From the NCBI GenBank assembly GCA_013368445.1, contig JAACJO010000004.1, forward strand, positions 868,001-932,000: a DNA stretch of 64,000 nt, given 5' to 3'. The notes below the pieces were generated by a model that was not told the DNA's origin, made no database searches, and worked only from the letters and a program-made list of their open reading frames with translations. The position numbers and the translations under genes are program-made. Origin of the DNA: Leucocoprinus leucothites. Lineage: Eukaryota; Basidiomycota; Agaricomycetes; Agaricales; Agaricaceae. Each line of letters begins with the position of its first letter. Position 1 is the stretch's first letter. Of this stretch, positions 1 through 13,529 are shown in pieces.

Positions 1-1199
1 ATAAGAAACTATAAGAAGAGACTGAGGCTCAATTCTCCTGCTTAATCACGGCAACTTACGATCCAGTATAGCTGAGACCATGAGGGGGGGTCACAAAGTT
101 GCGACCTTGACGAACACGATAGGCCATGCTAAAGGTGCCTTTGAGTCGGAACTCTTCTTGTGATACCATGATAAGATGCTACCCACGCAGCAAGTGTTGT
201 AGCTTTTCCGATGAGACGGTAAATCTGCTTGTCCATGGTTGCCAACGAGTCGGCAGTTCCTGCCGTGTAGAGTCTTTGACCTTGTAATGAAGGATTTGCT
301 TCGGCATAGTAGGAGCCCAAGTATGCAAATGCGCTCGTCAACATGGCCATAGGATGGGCGTCATATCTGGTGGCTGATTAGACGCCCATAATATAGAGTG
401 TCATTCACAGAGCTTCACCTGAACGACTGGAAGAATTCCTCGGCGTCTGCGTGCATGGCACTGTGGTGCAGAACCTCCCGCTCGAAGACATCAAATTGAG
501 ACTTGGTAGGGAGAGATCCATAGATGAGGAGATAGGCTATTCGGAAACGGTTCAGTAACAGCTCAATGAGAGAGCTGTAAGCCGTTCTTACCCGTTTCAA
601 GGTGAGATGACTTGAGAGCCAGTTGTTCTATTGGATACCCTCTAAATGATGTAGAGGTAAGAGGCTATTGAGCATTGATTGCTTTGGAAAGAACCCGCAC
701 CTGTAGCGCAACACTAACACAGGGGTGAACTCTCAACCTCTGGAATGAACAATCCAAAATGACATACCACCAGCCTCTCCGTCAATGTGTGTGATCTCAC
801 TCCTGATGACTGCAGTGTTCAAGAACCCTCGATCGGAGACGCGTAGCCCCTTCTCCGTTTCATTCTCTTCTCTTTCTCCAGGCAGGCGAGGAGCCTTGAT
901 AGCTTTGAATGCAGTAGCGGGAATGCTATTATCCTCGATCCTGCGGAAGACGCACGGGTCAGTATTTCAAAGTTCGTTTGCAAGAATTGGCCACGGATGA
1001 TCATCATCAGGTAGACGGTGCATTGCTGCGCAGCATTGCGGCACAGTACGAGATACCACTGAGGTACCCATGCGAAGCTGATCACCGCCAGGTCGAGTGT
1101 TCAATATAAAAATACATACGGGATTGTATACACTTTTCCTGTCCTATTATCCCGTACGGTTAGGTTCTGGCTATTCTCCTGAGATTCCGGCTTGCCCAT
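1..1199 (-). CDS. CIT: Citrate synthase, C-terminal part cut by window edge
   Basis: Condenses acetyl-CoA and oxaloacetate to citrate. The start at 1199 opens a short exon (1199-1120) reading MGKPESQENS, then TVRDNRTGK and YTIP. Further exons lie at 940-768 (NSIPATAFKAIKAPRLPGE, then IDGEAG), 713-701 (13 nt, LRYR), 641-592 (GYPIEQLA), about 545-418 (AYLLIYGSLPT) and from about 366 downward (YDAHPMAML, NPSLQGQ, NKQIYRLIGKA). After two more introns the reading continues with RVRQGRNFVTPPHGLSYTGS and leaves the window. These are canonical citrate synthase blocks and every junction checked keeps phase. The catalytic C-terminal region is outside the window. No mitochondrial presequence precedes the conserved domain, so a peroxisomal or cytosolic form is more likely than the mitochondrial one. 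That localisation is inference because the C-terminus, where a PTS1 would sit, is not visible. Confidence 0.9.
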
Positions 1200-1808
1200 T
1201 GTTCAAACGTTCAGCGCAGCCCGAAGGTAATGATGGTAGAGACAAAGTAGATGGTTTGTTGAGCGGCATCTCTGCTTAATATAATGATGGACCTTGCGCT
1301 TGCTTGTGATGATATGGTCACCCAGGGTAATGCCGGAGGTCACAAATGCAATCACATGCGTTTTGCTTGTACTTACCCTGGCAAGGTTATCATTCCGTTG
1401 ATTGCACTTTCCTAAACGTTGCGACTTTGGCTGCTGATTGTTAAATAGATTTCAAGGCTGACGCCGTCAATGGTTCCGTTGACCACCGAAATTTCAAGGA
1501 GGCCTCAACGCTTGAGCTGAGCCGGTAAGATTACCGAGACGAGCGCCTGGCACTAGCTGAGTCCGGTTGTTTGCCGGCATTGGGACTATGCTGGTGTATG
1601 TGGGACGCCGGCCCGGGGTGCTCAGTGCAGGAGCAGTCCTTTACTTCCATCGAAAGACGCAAGTAGCTCTGGAATTCGTTCATCCCAGCAGTCGACTTCG
1701 CTCTCTTCCCAATGCTCATTTTCCGGTTTACTGGGCGCCAATCATATGTTTGTTGACATTGCGAAGCTGTGATGGAAGTGGTCAACAGTTCTTTGTCCCT
1801 TCAACACC
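1200..1808. promoter_or_regulatory. Divergent intergenic region between citrate synthase and NACHT genes
   Basis: These 609 bp separate two start codons facing away from each other, so both promoters should lie here. No recognisable gene, repeat or clear TATA element was seen. Confidence 0.4.
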
Positions 1809-4280
1809 ATGTCTGTACTCCCTGGAGCTCATGACTTCGTGATCAATGGCGCCAACTTCAACACTTACAATCAACCTGGTACAACAGGCGAGTCTTCCCC
1901 GGGTCACTGCACTAATCATGCTGATCTGGTGCTCAGGAATCGACATCCTCTTTGAAGCTTCTACTCCAGAGGCAGCAGTCGACGCTGAAGAACGGGACTA
2001 TTCCCCTTCGTGCTATCCTGGCACACGCGAACAGTACATTGGAGACATTACAAACTGGGCCACTGCCAGCAACGTGGATGATGCCATCCCCCCGCTTTAC
2101 TGGATGAAAGGGCCTGCTGCTGTTGGAAAATCAGCCGTAGCTCAGACCTGTGCGGAACGCCTGAAGATTTCTGGCCATCTTGGTGCTGCGTTCTTCTTCT
2201 CTGTCAACGGCCGGCGCAAGGATCACACTCGCTTTTTCCCTACCCTCGCGTATCAACTCTCAACCATCCTCCCGGATTATCGCGAGATAGTTAATCGCAA
2301 AGTTTCCGTCGACAGGACCCTTGTTAAGAAAACGATGTCGTCTCAATTCAGGTCCCTCATTGTTGAGCCGCTGCAGGAGCTGAGAGAACAGGGGAAGAAT
2401 GTACAAAGGAGACCCATCATCATCGATGGCCTGGACGAGTGTGGGAGCACAAGTGCACAGATGGAGATCATTGAGATCGTCGTATCGTCGATCCGAGCTG
2501 GGTCTGCACCATTTCGCTGGGCAATCTTTAGCCGAGAAGAACCACATATTGTCTCTGCATTCGCATCCTTCGCCGAGCCCACCTTTTGCCATTCTGTATT
2601 TCTACCTATCTCTCGCAAAGCCGACGGGGAGATTGAACTGTACCTGCATGGCGGGTTCGAGAACATACTCCGACGGCGAAATCTCCTCCACCTCTCTTCC
2701 TCGTGGCCCACCACTAAGCAAATCCAAATGCTTGTCAATGCTGCGGCGGGTCTATTCGCTCACCCAGCCACTGTTCTTCGCTTCATTGACCGTCACTCGT
2801 ATTCAGACTTTGCGGAAACCCTGAAAGCTGTCCTTGACCCCATCTCAAAACGCGGTCCTCAGTCCACTTCTGCATATGCAGAGCTGGATGCACTATATAT
2901 GCTTATTTTGCAACGTGTTCCCAGTGACATTCTCCCGTCTATGCAACTCTTCTTGCAAATGGTCCTTGATGATGGCATTGATGACAATATCACAATTTGG
3001 TTCCTTGCCATCCTGTGTAACATGCTTGGCATCTCGGAGAGCCACTTCCGAGGCATTTACCATCATGTTCAAGCCGTCATGGACTTTCAGGAATATCCGT
3101 CGCCCACTTTGGATGAAACTATCAACCCCGAACAGTCGTTCTTCGACCAGGATTTGCCGTCCACGTCAAAATTCTCAGCCAAGCGAACCCTCGTTTCTGT
3201 TCATGGTGCCATCACTTTTCGCCACAAATCCTTTTATGACTTTCTCCGTGATCCTGCTCGCTCATCCTCCTTCTGTGTTACCACTCCGGCCATGCGCCAG
3301 AATCTCTTCAATCGTCTCATTCAGCAATACCACCACTATACATCAAGTTATGTAATCCAAGGCTCAAGTATGTCTCTCGTCACTCTGCCTAGTTTTGCGC
3401 TCAACGTTTGGCTTCAGGGCTCTTATTGAGGACGAGTATGGCCGGTTCTTCCGCCTCACTCTCTTGGCCTCAAGGGAGTGAGTTTGTGGATTCATATCTC
3501 AAGCCTGTTGCCTTTCTCGGTATCTCGTTTTTTCTGTCTCATGATTATCCACACTTTCGTCCTTTTTTGGAGGGCCTTCCGTCGAGCTCGTTACAGAAAC
3601 TTGCAGAGTTCGACTATCGCAAGTACCTCCTTGGACTTATAATGCTGAATGACATTGGGACATCTCCATGCTCACATATTATTGGCCTTCGCCAAGCCGG
3701 AGTCTCTAGAACCAACGAAGGCTCTGAGTTTATTCAGCTCAAAAATTACGCAGATTTTGATCCAGATATGTTCCTGACGGTATGTTTATCCACCGACACG
3801 GTTTGTCAGTATCAACTAAAACGCCAACAGATGGTCGACAAACTTGACAGTGCACGAGTCATCAGGCCCTACCATCCTCGATTCGGTTCGAGTCGCGCAA
3901 CTTCCATTCTCCACACTGTCTCCAGACGGAGGTCATCTGGCAGGAAATCTGGCCTGTATAAATTCGGTCACGGGGATAAGTCGATGATCTGGTATTGGGA
4001 GTTTGACACTGAGAAGCGGTACTTTCATGAGTTTAAGACGGTAAACTATGAGGAGGCAATGGCCTTTTACAAAGCAGAGAAGTTTACAATATGGGACGTT
4101 GATGAGGATGGCAGGAGTGTGGAGGATGAGGGCGATAGTAATGTGGAGGCAGATGAGCTTGAGCACAGAAGCAGATACGGACATGAGGCCACTGAGGAGC
4201 AAGCGCAAGCGCAGGTTGACAATGAAGACGGGCAGGGCGGCACTAAAATACCACCTGAAACGGACAGAGTTACTTCCTAA
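1809..4280 (+). CDS. NACHT-domain STAND NTPase, NLR-like
   Basis: Predicted 770-residue signalling ATPase/GTPase of the fungal NLR-like class. Four exons (1809-1878, 1937-3367, 3418-3779, 3831-4280) join in phase. The N-terminus MSVLPGAHDFVING is the leader typical of mushroom NACHT proteins. A Walker A motif GPAAVGKS lies at about residues 82-89. A Walker B-like IIIDGLDEC follows about 100 residues later, then the sensor-like stretch FRWAIFSREEPHI and a winged-helix-like region. The C-terminal third has no recognisable WD40, ankyrin or TPR repeats and ends in an acidic, glutamate-rich tail. The last intron is 51 nt and in frame, so reading through it would also give an open protein. Such proteins are proposed to act in non-self recognition or programmed cell death in fungi. 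That role is inferred here; no effector domain was seen at the N-terminus. Confidence 0.85.
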
Positions 4281-5063
4281 CTGTTTTCATTACAATATAA
4301 ATTAAGTGCCCATATCACTACTGTCGCCTTCGTATATTAGTCGAGCCAACTAGATGCCAGTGTTGACTAGAATTTCAGCAGTATTCGATCGCTTGCCCTA
4401 ATCACTAACAGCGAAAGAATGTGTCTTGATCTTTCTCGTTTCTTACCCACATTTTCGCCGTGCGCAGCGTAGCAGTAAGCTCCATATACATCTCTTTCCA
4501 AGCTTGAAATCGAAAGATCGGTCTCGTTTGACAGGACGTTGTTACTTTCGATCAGCAACGGCCATGCTCGAACAAGACGGCTCTCGTGGAATCTTTGGTG
4601 ATGGTGCATTTGTACTACATACCCCAATACAATACAATTCAGCAAACTTTACAATGAAAATGCCGAATTCACTTGAGAGCACCTTGTTCGTATGCCCAAC
4701 GCACGCTGTGCAGGGTCATACTAGTAATTATGCATGTCCCACAATGACGTTGACTGGTTTTCAGATTGTGGCCCGTTAGGATTGACGGGACTGTTCAATG
4801 AACGCCGCACCTGTTGTCGGCGTGTCCAGGATGTATACTAGAACGTTTGTCGCTTTGGTCGCTTTGTTCCTTGCATTTGTTCATCTCTTTTGATCTGACA
4901 TCGTTACACGCTGCGGGTGTATTAAGAATGTACCGATAGTTGTACATTCACTACAGATTTACTCCTTGTTCTGAACGATTCAGTAGAAATCCAGGAGGGA
5001 ATGTGTGCGTGGATTGTATACTAATCATTAATACATCATTGCAAACAGGGTAGTATTCAGGTA
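4281..5063. other. Convergent intergenic region
   Basis: These 783 bp lie between the 3' ends of the NACHT gene and the UNC80-like gene. Short open frames occur but none has a start context, codon pattern or homology I could support. Likely 3' UTRs and spacer. Confidence 0.3.
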
Positions 5064-8000
5064 TTACACGGCTGGCTGGCTATGGTTAGTTGGCGATACA
5101 GATACACGTTCAGTTAAGTTATCATCCTCTATTGATTCTATGTTGATTGTCTCCTCGAACTCTTCCTCGAGCTGCTTCATCTCATTCAATATAGCCTCTA
5201 GCGCTGTCCTTTTTGTCCATGTGACAAACGACACCTCATCGGTTTCCATCCCAAGTCCGGAAATCCCTAAGCCCACGTTTCCGCTGGGTAACGGTAGCAA
5301 TGCATCGTACCCCATAAATGTCTGAACCGCTCGAATCCTCCGATATGTGGCCTTCACCAACGTCGACGACTTGATCTTGGTCGACTGTCCCATTAAGCGA
5401 ATGTTACTGACACCCATGCTGCCTCCACCACTAGGCGAAAGTGGCGAAGGCGGAATGAGTGCTGAAGGTGACGTTGGACCAAGATGGATAATACGTGGAC
5501 CCTGCGCCTCTACTTGAAGGTAGGCAGCAGAGCCCCGCCTGGGTGTTGAGGGAGACACTGTTGGAGATATGTATTGGTACCCTGGAATTCGAAGTTCACC
5601 TCCAGAGTTCGAAGTCGGTATCTCTAATGAGGTTGCGCGATTCATACCCGGTCCGAGGTTGATAGAGGGAATAGAGAGCTCATTGGTCATGGAGGGTGAT
5701 CGGCTAGCACGGGGTGATGAGTCTGGAGAGGGAAACATCCCTGATCGCCTTGGTTTCGCGAAAACGGAAGTCGAGATGCGACGGCTTGTTGGGGTTGAAT
5801 TGGGTGAGGCGAAGGGACTTTGACGTCGTTCGCGATGTTTGAGCTCTTGATCAAGAGCCACGATTTTCTCAACCATGAACAAGCGTAGTTGGAGTCTCAG
5901 AGGCGATCGGTATGCGCACAGGAACTCGAGGATGGACCAAAGGGCATAGTCAATTACTCGTGGTGGGGAAGATGGAGGAATGGAACTGGCATCCATGGTA
6001 GATTGTCCCGGGAGATCGAAGAAAAAAGAGGTGTGTCTTGTTCGATCCATCTGAGCACTGCCTCGAGGTGACGGGCTAGGAGAAGGCATAGGTGAAGCCT
6101 CACGGGATACAGACCCGTGGAGGGCAAAGTTTGCATTGCCGTCCATAAGTGCAGATCTAAAAAACCCAGCCAAACGTTGCCAGAGGTCTGGAAGCGTCGA
6201 GGATATTTCCATCTCGGCTCTAACAACAATGACCTTGATGATCTGTAGGGCGGTAGTAAACGTGGGCAAGTGTGCTTGCCATTGCTTCTCCTCTCCTCTC
6301 CTCTTCTCACGAGATTTTGATCTTGAGAGTGGAAGGTTTTCAGCAGCTCTAAAGCTTCTTTGACAGGCGGTCATGGCGTAAAAAATGAGCCTGACCCAGG
6401 ACCTCGTCAAAGCTGGACGGTGCCATGATTCCGACTTGCCCCTTTCCGAAGCCAACTGGTTCGACGTTCTGAGCGTCAAAGTCAAGGGGAGGATCACCTT
6501 GGCGAGGAAGTGATATGTAGGCTTTCGCTTCTCAAGCTCTCCAACGACGTCTGAGCCGCGAAGGAACACGGCTTCTGCGAGTAGGGACACGAGGGCTGGA
6601 CGGAAGCGTGGTTTTGACGCTTCTGTCTCGGGAGTAATCAGCTCGCAGGCCTCCAAGCCCGAAACACAAATTTCATGGCCAACGAGTTTCGCAAAAACAG
6701 GGTCATGGGTATAGGGTGGAATTGAGCATAGTTGAGTAACTGTCTCAAGGATGGAAGCGAAATCAAATGTGGTGGTATATGCGCGCATGAAGGGGGATAT
6801 CTCTTGTATAAAGGGTATGACATATTTAGGCTTCGAGAGGTCTCCCCGTAGGAGGATGAGCTTCGTGAGATCCGCGAAAAACGTCGACAGCGGCTGTAGC
6901 ATTTCCGGAGGGTTATCCTTGAGAATTAATCTGGCAGTCTCGATCGCTTGCTTGGCCATTTGGGGAGGTATGTGGCACCCCGCCTGGCCTACGGCGACGA
7001 GCGTGAGCAGGAAATCCATCCTCATGACATTAGGATTGCTCATATTCTTAGTCTTCTCGGGAGCTTCCTGTCCAGCTATTGATCCTACGAGCGTAGTATC
7101 CGTCTCTCCGACACGAACAGCATTCCCAGCCTCGGCGGATTTGGACTTTGCAAGCACCTTGGGTAGGATCTCACTCAGCGCCACCAAGCCCTCCTGTAAG
7201 ACGTTCCGTGCCTGCGATGAAGCATTGTAGAGATGTGGCGCGAGGAACCGGAACATTCGCATGAAATGCTGCGCTCGAAGGATGGACGGATCATGAGCGA
7301 TGATAGTCAAGAATAACTTCACAAAATCCTCCAATCGTAGCCTCGAGCTCTCATAAGCATCAGGGACCTCAAAGAAGATCTGTCCATTGGTCTGAGCCTC
7401 TCCACGTCGTATAGCCGCCAAGAACGTTTGCGGTTTGTCCTCAGCCGCATTAAAGAGTAATGCCTCCTTCTCTTGCGATTGATTCATTCCGTGAATACCG
7501 GCTGGATCGAGGTTGGTCGGAGCAACACCACTACGCAGAGAGTAAAACAAGTCGTAGACTCGGGCAGCGTACTGAACCGCGTCCGTCTCTGGCAAGGCAG
7601 CTATGTGTGCGATGGCGTCCAAGCTCTGAAAAAGGAATGCCTCGCGATGGAGGGCATAGAAGCGGTAGACAGCATACTCGATGGCAAGCTTGATATCCGC
7701 GCGCTGATGTGCCTCTGCGTAGACCTTGGCAAGTGCGGGCATGAACAGAGCATATCCTCCACCAGATGTGAAAAGTCGACGAAACCTTGCACTGGCGACC
7801 ATGAAGGCTTTATGCAACATTCAGCTTCCGTGTCCATAAGCTGGCAGGGCACTCACCAATAAGCACATGCCCTATGATCCCCACATCGTCTCCATGAACC
7901 AACAAAATCCTATTCAACCCAGTCACGAAACCCGCCATCTCTTCTCTATCATTCGAGTTCCTCGACATACACCTAAACACCTGTGCAACCAACGTCACAT

Positions 8001-11000
8001 AACTCCGTGCCAGTGCCAGCGATAGCACATTCAGTGTCTTTTGCGCATATCCATCCGACGACGAGTGCCCCTCCGACTTGCTCACAAACGGCACAAAATC
8101 ACTCAGTTCAAGCGTCCTCCCATCCTCCTCCCTCTCACTTCCATCCAACCTCGGTACTACAAACTTTGGCATCGTCTTCCTCACCAACACAACGTCCTGC
8201 GCGCTCTTTTTCAACATGTGGACAAACATCATGTTTTGCGCTATCCGTATCATCATCACATTGACCAGCCTCGAATCCAACCCTACAATCACCGTCTTTG
8301 GTCCTGTTTGACGCGTATTCTCTGGCTCAAATGGATTCCATCCCCTCCGCCACTCTCTCCCGAGCCCCTCAGACTCAACATCCAAACCCAGCCCACGAGG
8401 AAACATTGGTCCACTAGGCACGCCAACGTGATCAAACCACAGCGTACCATACGGAATCAAAAAATGTTCCATCTTTGATCTCCTAATCTCCCGAATCGTC
8501 AAATCCCCAACATACATCGCCAATTTGGCCATAATCGGCACCGTCAGCGCAAAACTTGTCAATGTTTCCCCAGCTGAAGGACCTCCAGCCCCACCTCCAT
8601 GCTTTGCAGCAGCCGCAGGATCCGCTTGTCGCAGCGCGTATTTCAAAAACCCAGCAAGGTTATTGAACAACGCATGAGCCATAGGAGGGGGGATCATATG
8701 CCTCGTATGTATAAGTGCAGTGAGGATATTAACTGCCTCTGGAATGTCTTTCTGCGTATCGTCTTCTTGCTGCTCGTCGCAAAACAGATCCAATATCGGC
8801 CGGAGTAAAAGTCCTGGATCGTTCCGCATCAAATCGAGTAAGGCATCCCTCGCAGCAGAAGCCACAGCGAAATTGGTATCAAACACCATTGTCGCGAGGA
8901 CTCGAAAGACGAGTGAGAGCGGGGGAACGAACACAGCTCGACGTTTCGCGTACGTTGGTCCACCTGAACTTGAGTTCCTCCTTAACAATTCTCCTTCTCC
9001 GCCATCAACCTTTCCACTGACGGACGGACCAGTCAAGAGCGGAGCCAGCTGTCCACCAGAAGACGCAGCAGGTGAACTCAGTGCAGGCGCCGTAGGACTA
9101 TGCGAACCATGGTGTGGGTGTTGAGATTCCGACCTCTGTAAATCCAACTTCTCCACTTGATTCACAGGTAGCAGTGACACTGGCGTCCTAGTCCACATCT
9201 CTTTTTCGTCTCCTTGAACTTCGTCATCCGCCCATCCGATCTCAACTAATTGCCTTCTTAGCTCTACAGGGATGATGTCTTTCGTCATATTCCCCTTCTG
9301 CGGCTTGACCGTGCTATTGCTAGTACTGCTGGTGCCTTTATACGACATGTTTGCGTGCGGAAAGAAAGTATCATCCTCATCATGCACATAATTTGGCGAC
9401 CCAATATCAGTGGGAACAAAAGGTAATGGCGCTCTTGCAAGCTTGAACGGTCTGTGTGTCCGGTCCACGAGAATATTATGCGAATCGGACATGAGCTGGA
9501 ACCTCCAATTGATGAGAAGACTGAGCTTCTGCACCGATTCGAGCCTCGTCAAATCGTCCGAACTAACCATGATTAGCATCAGCTCCGCGCTGGGAATATA
9601 TGAGATACGAGGCAAGAAGTGACTTACCTCCGCATGTCAACTTCAACCATCGCCCTAAAATCCAACGAATTCTTCTCTGCGCACTGCATGATAAGGAAAC
9701 ATACGAGCGGCACCAAGGCTTTCTGTTTCTTCCCCTCTCCTAGTACTACTTCACTACGATCCACATCATTTATCGGGTCGAACAACAACCCACGATACCA
9801 CACCAGCGGCGCAACACGACTCCAGTCACTTGCACTCAACATAGCCGAGACCGTGACGAGTAACTTGACCATACGCGGGATAAGTCCACCTCTCGCGAGT
9901 GAGGATAAGAGCTTGATCGAGTTGTTGAGCGTGTCTGTTACGTTCACGCTCTCCTCTTCTGCACTTCTCTTGTCATTAGATGCTGAGGTTGTGGTGGGCA
10001 TCATAACCACTGTCCTTCTCTACACTCCCGAAAACAAACACGAAATAAATCAGCGAACTCACACGAATCAAAAAAATTGAGACCGACCTTGTTCGTATTC
10101 CCAACAACACCCTTCGCAAACTCATATACCTCCTTCATCTCCTTCAGCCTCTCCTCAATCTCCTCACTCTGCCCATCCTCATCTTGTAGATACTCTTCAA
10201 ACCACCGTGTGATGATATTTGACACCCAAGACGTGGGTTTGAGTGACCGCGTGAGGAGCCTGAGTTCTCTGAAGAGGAGGAGGAAGAGGAGACGTTGTGT
10301 TGGTGGGAGGGAATGTGTTTTTTCCTAAACGCGAAAAGTGAGAGATTTAGTAATTGATGAGTGGATGCAAGGGTGAGATGACAGACCTTGGCTTCGATGA
10401 GGATGCTTAATCTCAACTCTAATCCAACAACAAACTTGCTCAAATTCACTCTCGCAGCATCACTTCCCTGCCAGCACCATTACGTCAACCACAAAAAAGA
10501 AAACACGAGAAAGAGAAAGCACCCACTAAAGCATTCGTAATCACCTCCGACACACTCCCCCCACCAGTTTTCGCATCCCTCAATCTCCTCAACGCTCTTA
10601 GCTTAGCCACAACCTCGAGTAACGCAATCATCTGACCCAACCTCACCGTCCCCCCCTCCGTTCCCATTCCCGGTCCAGTATCCCTGGCCTTCCCTTTCCC
10701 CTTGGCACTACTACTAGCACCAACGTCGCTCATCAAAGCAACACAAACCATCTCCGCATCCCTCACCCACCAATCCCTCACGATGGCGCTCAACGCGTGC
10801 ACGACGCTCAAGGTGCTGGCTAGCATTATCACACTTGTCCCTCCACCGCTGCTGTTCTGCGTTGATGAAGATGAAGAGGGGGAAGATGTGGCGAGCGAGA
10901 ACAGGGGTTTGAAGAATGTTTGCGGGTGTGTTTCTGATATGAGCTTGAGTAGAGCTGTGAGTGACGCTGTTGGTGGTGAGGAAGGAGATAAGGTGTAGGA

Positions 11001-13529
11001 GGAGGAGCGAGAGTGAGAGGGCGAATACTGCGAGTAAGAGGATTGATTTGAGTGGGTACGTGTATGCTCGTGTCCAGGGGTGTTAGCGCTGGCGATTGAG
11101 GAAGTGAGGAGATATGCGGGTGGTGGGTCTTGTATCAGTCGCTATATAGTACACACAACGCACGCGCACAAATCAGTTCTTAGTACTTGTGATAGCGGGA
11201 CGGTAGAGGGAGATAACTTACATCTGTCAGACAAGTGAATGCCACACCGACCACCATCTTCCTCACACCCACCCCAGCTGCACTGGTCACACTCGTATTC
11301 ATCCTCGTAAAGAAACTCATCAACCTGTCCACCACGACCTTCCATTCCGCGGTCGTTACCTAGAGCACTAGACATCAATATCAACGCGTTAGCATAGTGT
11401 TGATCTGTACATACGAAATACTTGAACATGTCCTCAAATGATCCTTTCCATCCCGCCTCGTTGCCATTAGTATACCAGCGGTCAATTAACTCCACAGCCC
11501 ACGTTACCGGATCCACACTTGCTAGAGGCATGATCCCGCTGCCTGCGCCCAGTGAAGCCGACACTGAAGAGGTACAGCACAGAATTTCAAGGACCACTCG
11601 AGTGGCGTTTTTTCTGGCTTCTTTCACTTTCGCTTCGGTGGATTGCAAAGAGGACGAAGCGGACAGGGTGTGGATTTCGGGTATGATCACATCCTCGAGG
11701 AGACGTATGATTCGTTGGGTTATCGCTATAGTTGATGACGACGATGATGTCGAGTTGTGCTCAGCGTCTTGTGGGGGTGGGGGTGAATGGTATTGTTGGT
11801 GCTGTTGAGAAAGAAACGACGTGACTCCACTACACCAACCTATCACCCGCCGAACGCTCATTACCACCTGCAGTGGAGTCGGTCTCTCCCCGATCTTGAC
11901 CCAATAGTCCTATATTACGTGGGTATATCAGCTTCCTTGTCGCCCAGGTACGAATAAAGAAAAGATGCTCACGTCGAACGCTTGACCAATGAACCACCCA
12001 ACCATCCTTGCGCTCTCCCTTCCCTCTGTTGAACACACCATCAAACACCTCGCAAGAGCCTCACTTAACATCGTCCTTCTCACCACATCCGCATCATCAG
12101 CTTTTGCATTCCATTTAACACTATCGTATTCGTCTTCACATGCCTCTTCATCTAGTACTCCTGTGGATAGGTGTGATAATACTTCTTTCAAGATGCTCAC
12201 ATCTGATGAAGTTTCTTCTCTGTGTGGTTGGGGCTGGGGTGGCAAGGGTGAGAGGAGAGGGAAGAGCAGGAAAATGCCAGATGCGATAGAGTGGATAGTA
12301 TCAGGTGAAAGGACGACGTGTGTGTTTTCATTTGGATTTGTTAAACTCCATAGAGAGGATAATATTCGAGTGCGAAGAGGCGATGCAGAGAGTGGTGTAG
12401 AGGCTTTAGTGCACCACAGACAGCGTTCTGCACTCGCCATCTACACAAATAAGTATCAAAAACTAAGCCTGATAGAATAACCGTAGATGCTCACTTCATT
12501 AGCAGGAGGCCAAGTCTTGACCATCACCTCGAACGCATCAATCGCTAGCCACCTCTCTTCCTCCAATCTCCCCGCCGTAGCAGGATCGTTGGTACCAATA
12601 CTTCCACTCAGAAACGGCGTCAACAACATTGAAAGGACCAGCGTTTCATGCGGCAAATACACCGATCGTAATGACGAGCTAGTCGACCCTGAAGCTTGCC
12701 ATAGCACCTGGTGCAGATGTTTGATTGATGGAGTTGGGTGTTGCGTGTGCAGGGGAATATGAGAAGTCGAGTTTATGAGATTGTATGCAGACGTAGAGGC
12801 GGATGCGAGTGAGGCAGATACGTTGAATGTCGAGGTCGAAGATGGGTTATATCCTCCTCCATAGGGACTCTGTGCACCTGTAAACATCGTATTGAGTGTA
12901 TCCCCATGCTTCGTCCTTCCACTATTAAAACTATCTCCACTCCCTCTCATAGCCCAGCACGCTCTGAATATATCATCAGCAAGTCTCCGATTCTCATCTA
13001 CGGCAGTTTCTCGTGCGTGCTCAACGACATGTTTAAATCCAAGCCTGGCCGCAAGTCGAGAGCCGGGTTTCGGCGTTTGTGAGCGCGACGGTGGACGTTG
13101 TGGAAATGATGTCGTAGACGACGCAGAGGAGGGTTGTTGATAGTGGTAATACGGACTGTTTGTATTTGGCCCAGGACCAGGTGTAGGCGTACCCGACCGA
13201 CTACCCGTAGGAGACGATACTGTCTGGCCAGCAGCAACAAGTACATGTTTTCGCACTGAGTCCCATCTCTCCCTCGCATGACGATCATTTGGATCAGCAA
13301 CAGAAAAAGAATCAGGCGACGCTGAACGAAAAGAAGATGAAGACGAAGAAGCAAATGGGAGAACTTTGCGTAGGTCTTTGTGTGTCGTTGGAGGAGCGTT
13401 TTGAACAGGACTCGAAGTCAGGATCTCGCGTGAGTCTATCCATGACGTGTCGTCTGTAGTTGTTGTTCGAGAAAAGAAACGACGCGGTGTCGGTTTCTTG
13501 AGCTCACTGTCATAGTGTTGCGAGCTCAT
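5064..13529 (-). CDS. Very large helical-repeat protein, probable UNC80-like C-terminal domain protein
   Basis: One gene of about 8.5 kb encoding roughly 2,650 residues in at least nine exons. The first coding exon is 13529-12495 and starts MSSQHYDSELKKP. The next begins at 12440. The two largest are about 9612-7852 and 7808-5064. Exon joins were checked by phase at several places, for example APP-NE to MASAERCLW at 12495/12440. The N-terminal 200 residues are Ser/Pro-rich and disordered, followed by long alpha-helical stretches consistent with armadillo/HEAT-like folding (LLKLISETHPQTFFKPL, THSLPPTQRLLFLLLF, YALFMPALAKVYAEAHQRA). Late Ser/Pro-rich insertions precede a C-terminal helical segment ending in an acidic coil (MKQLEEEFEETINIES). 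No catalytic motif was seen. I recall fungal proteins of this architecture annotated with an UNC80 C-terminal domain, a NALCN-channel complex component in animals. That assignment is from memory and moderately uncertain. Confidence 0.75.
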
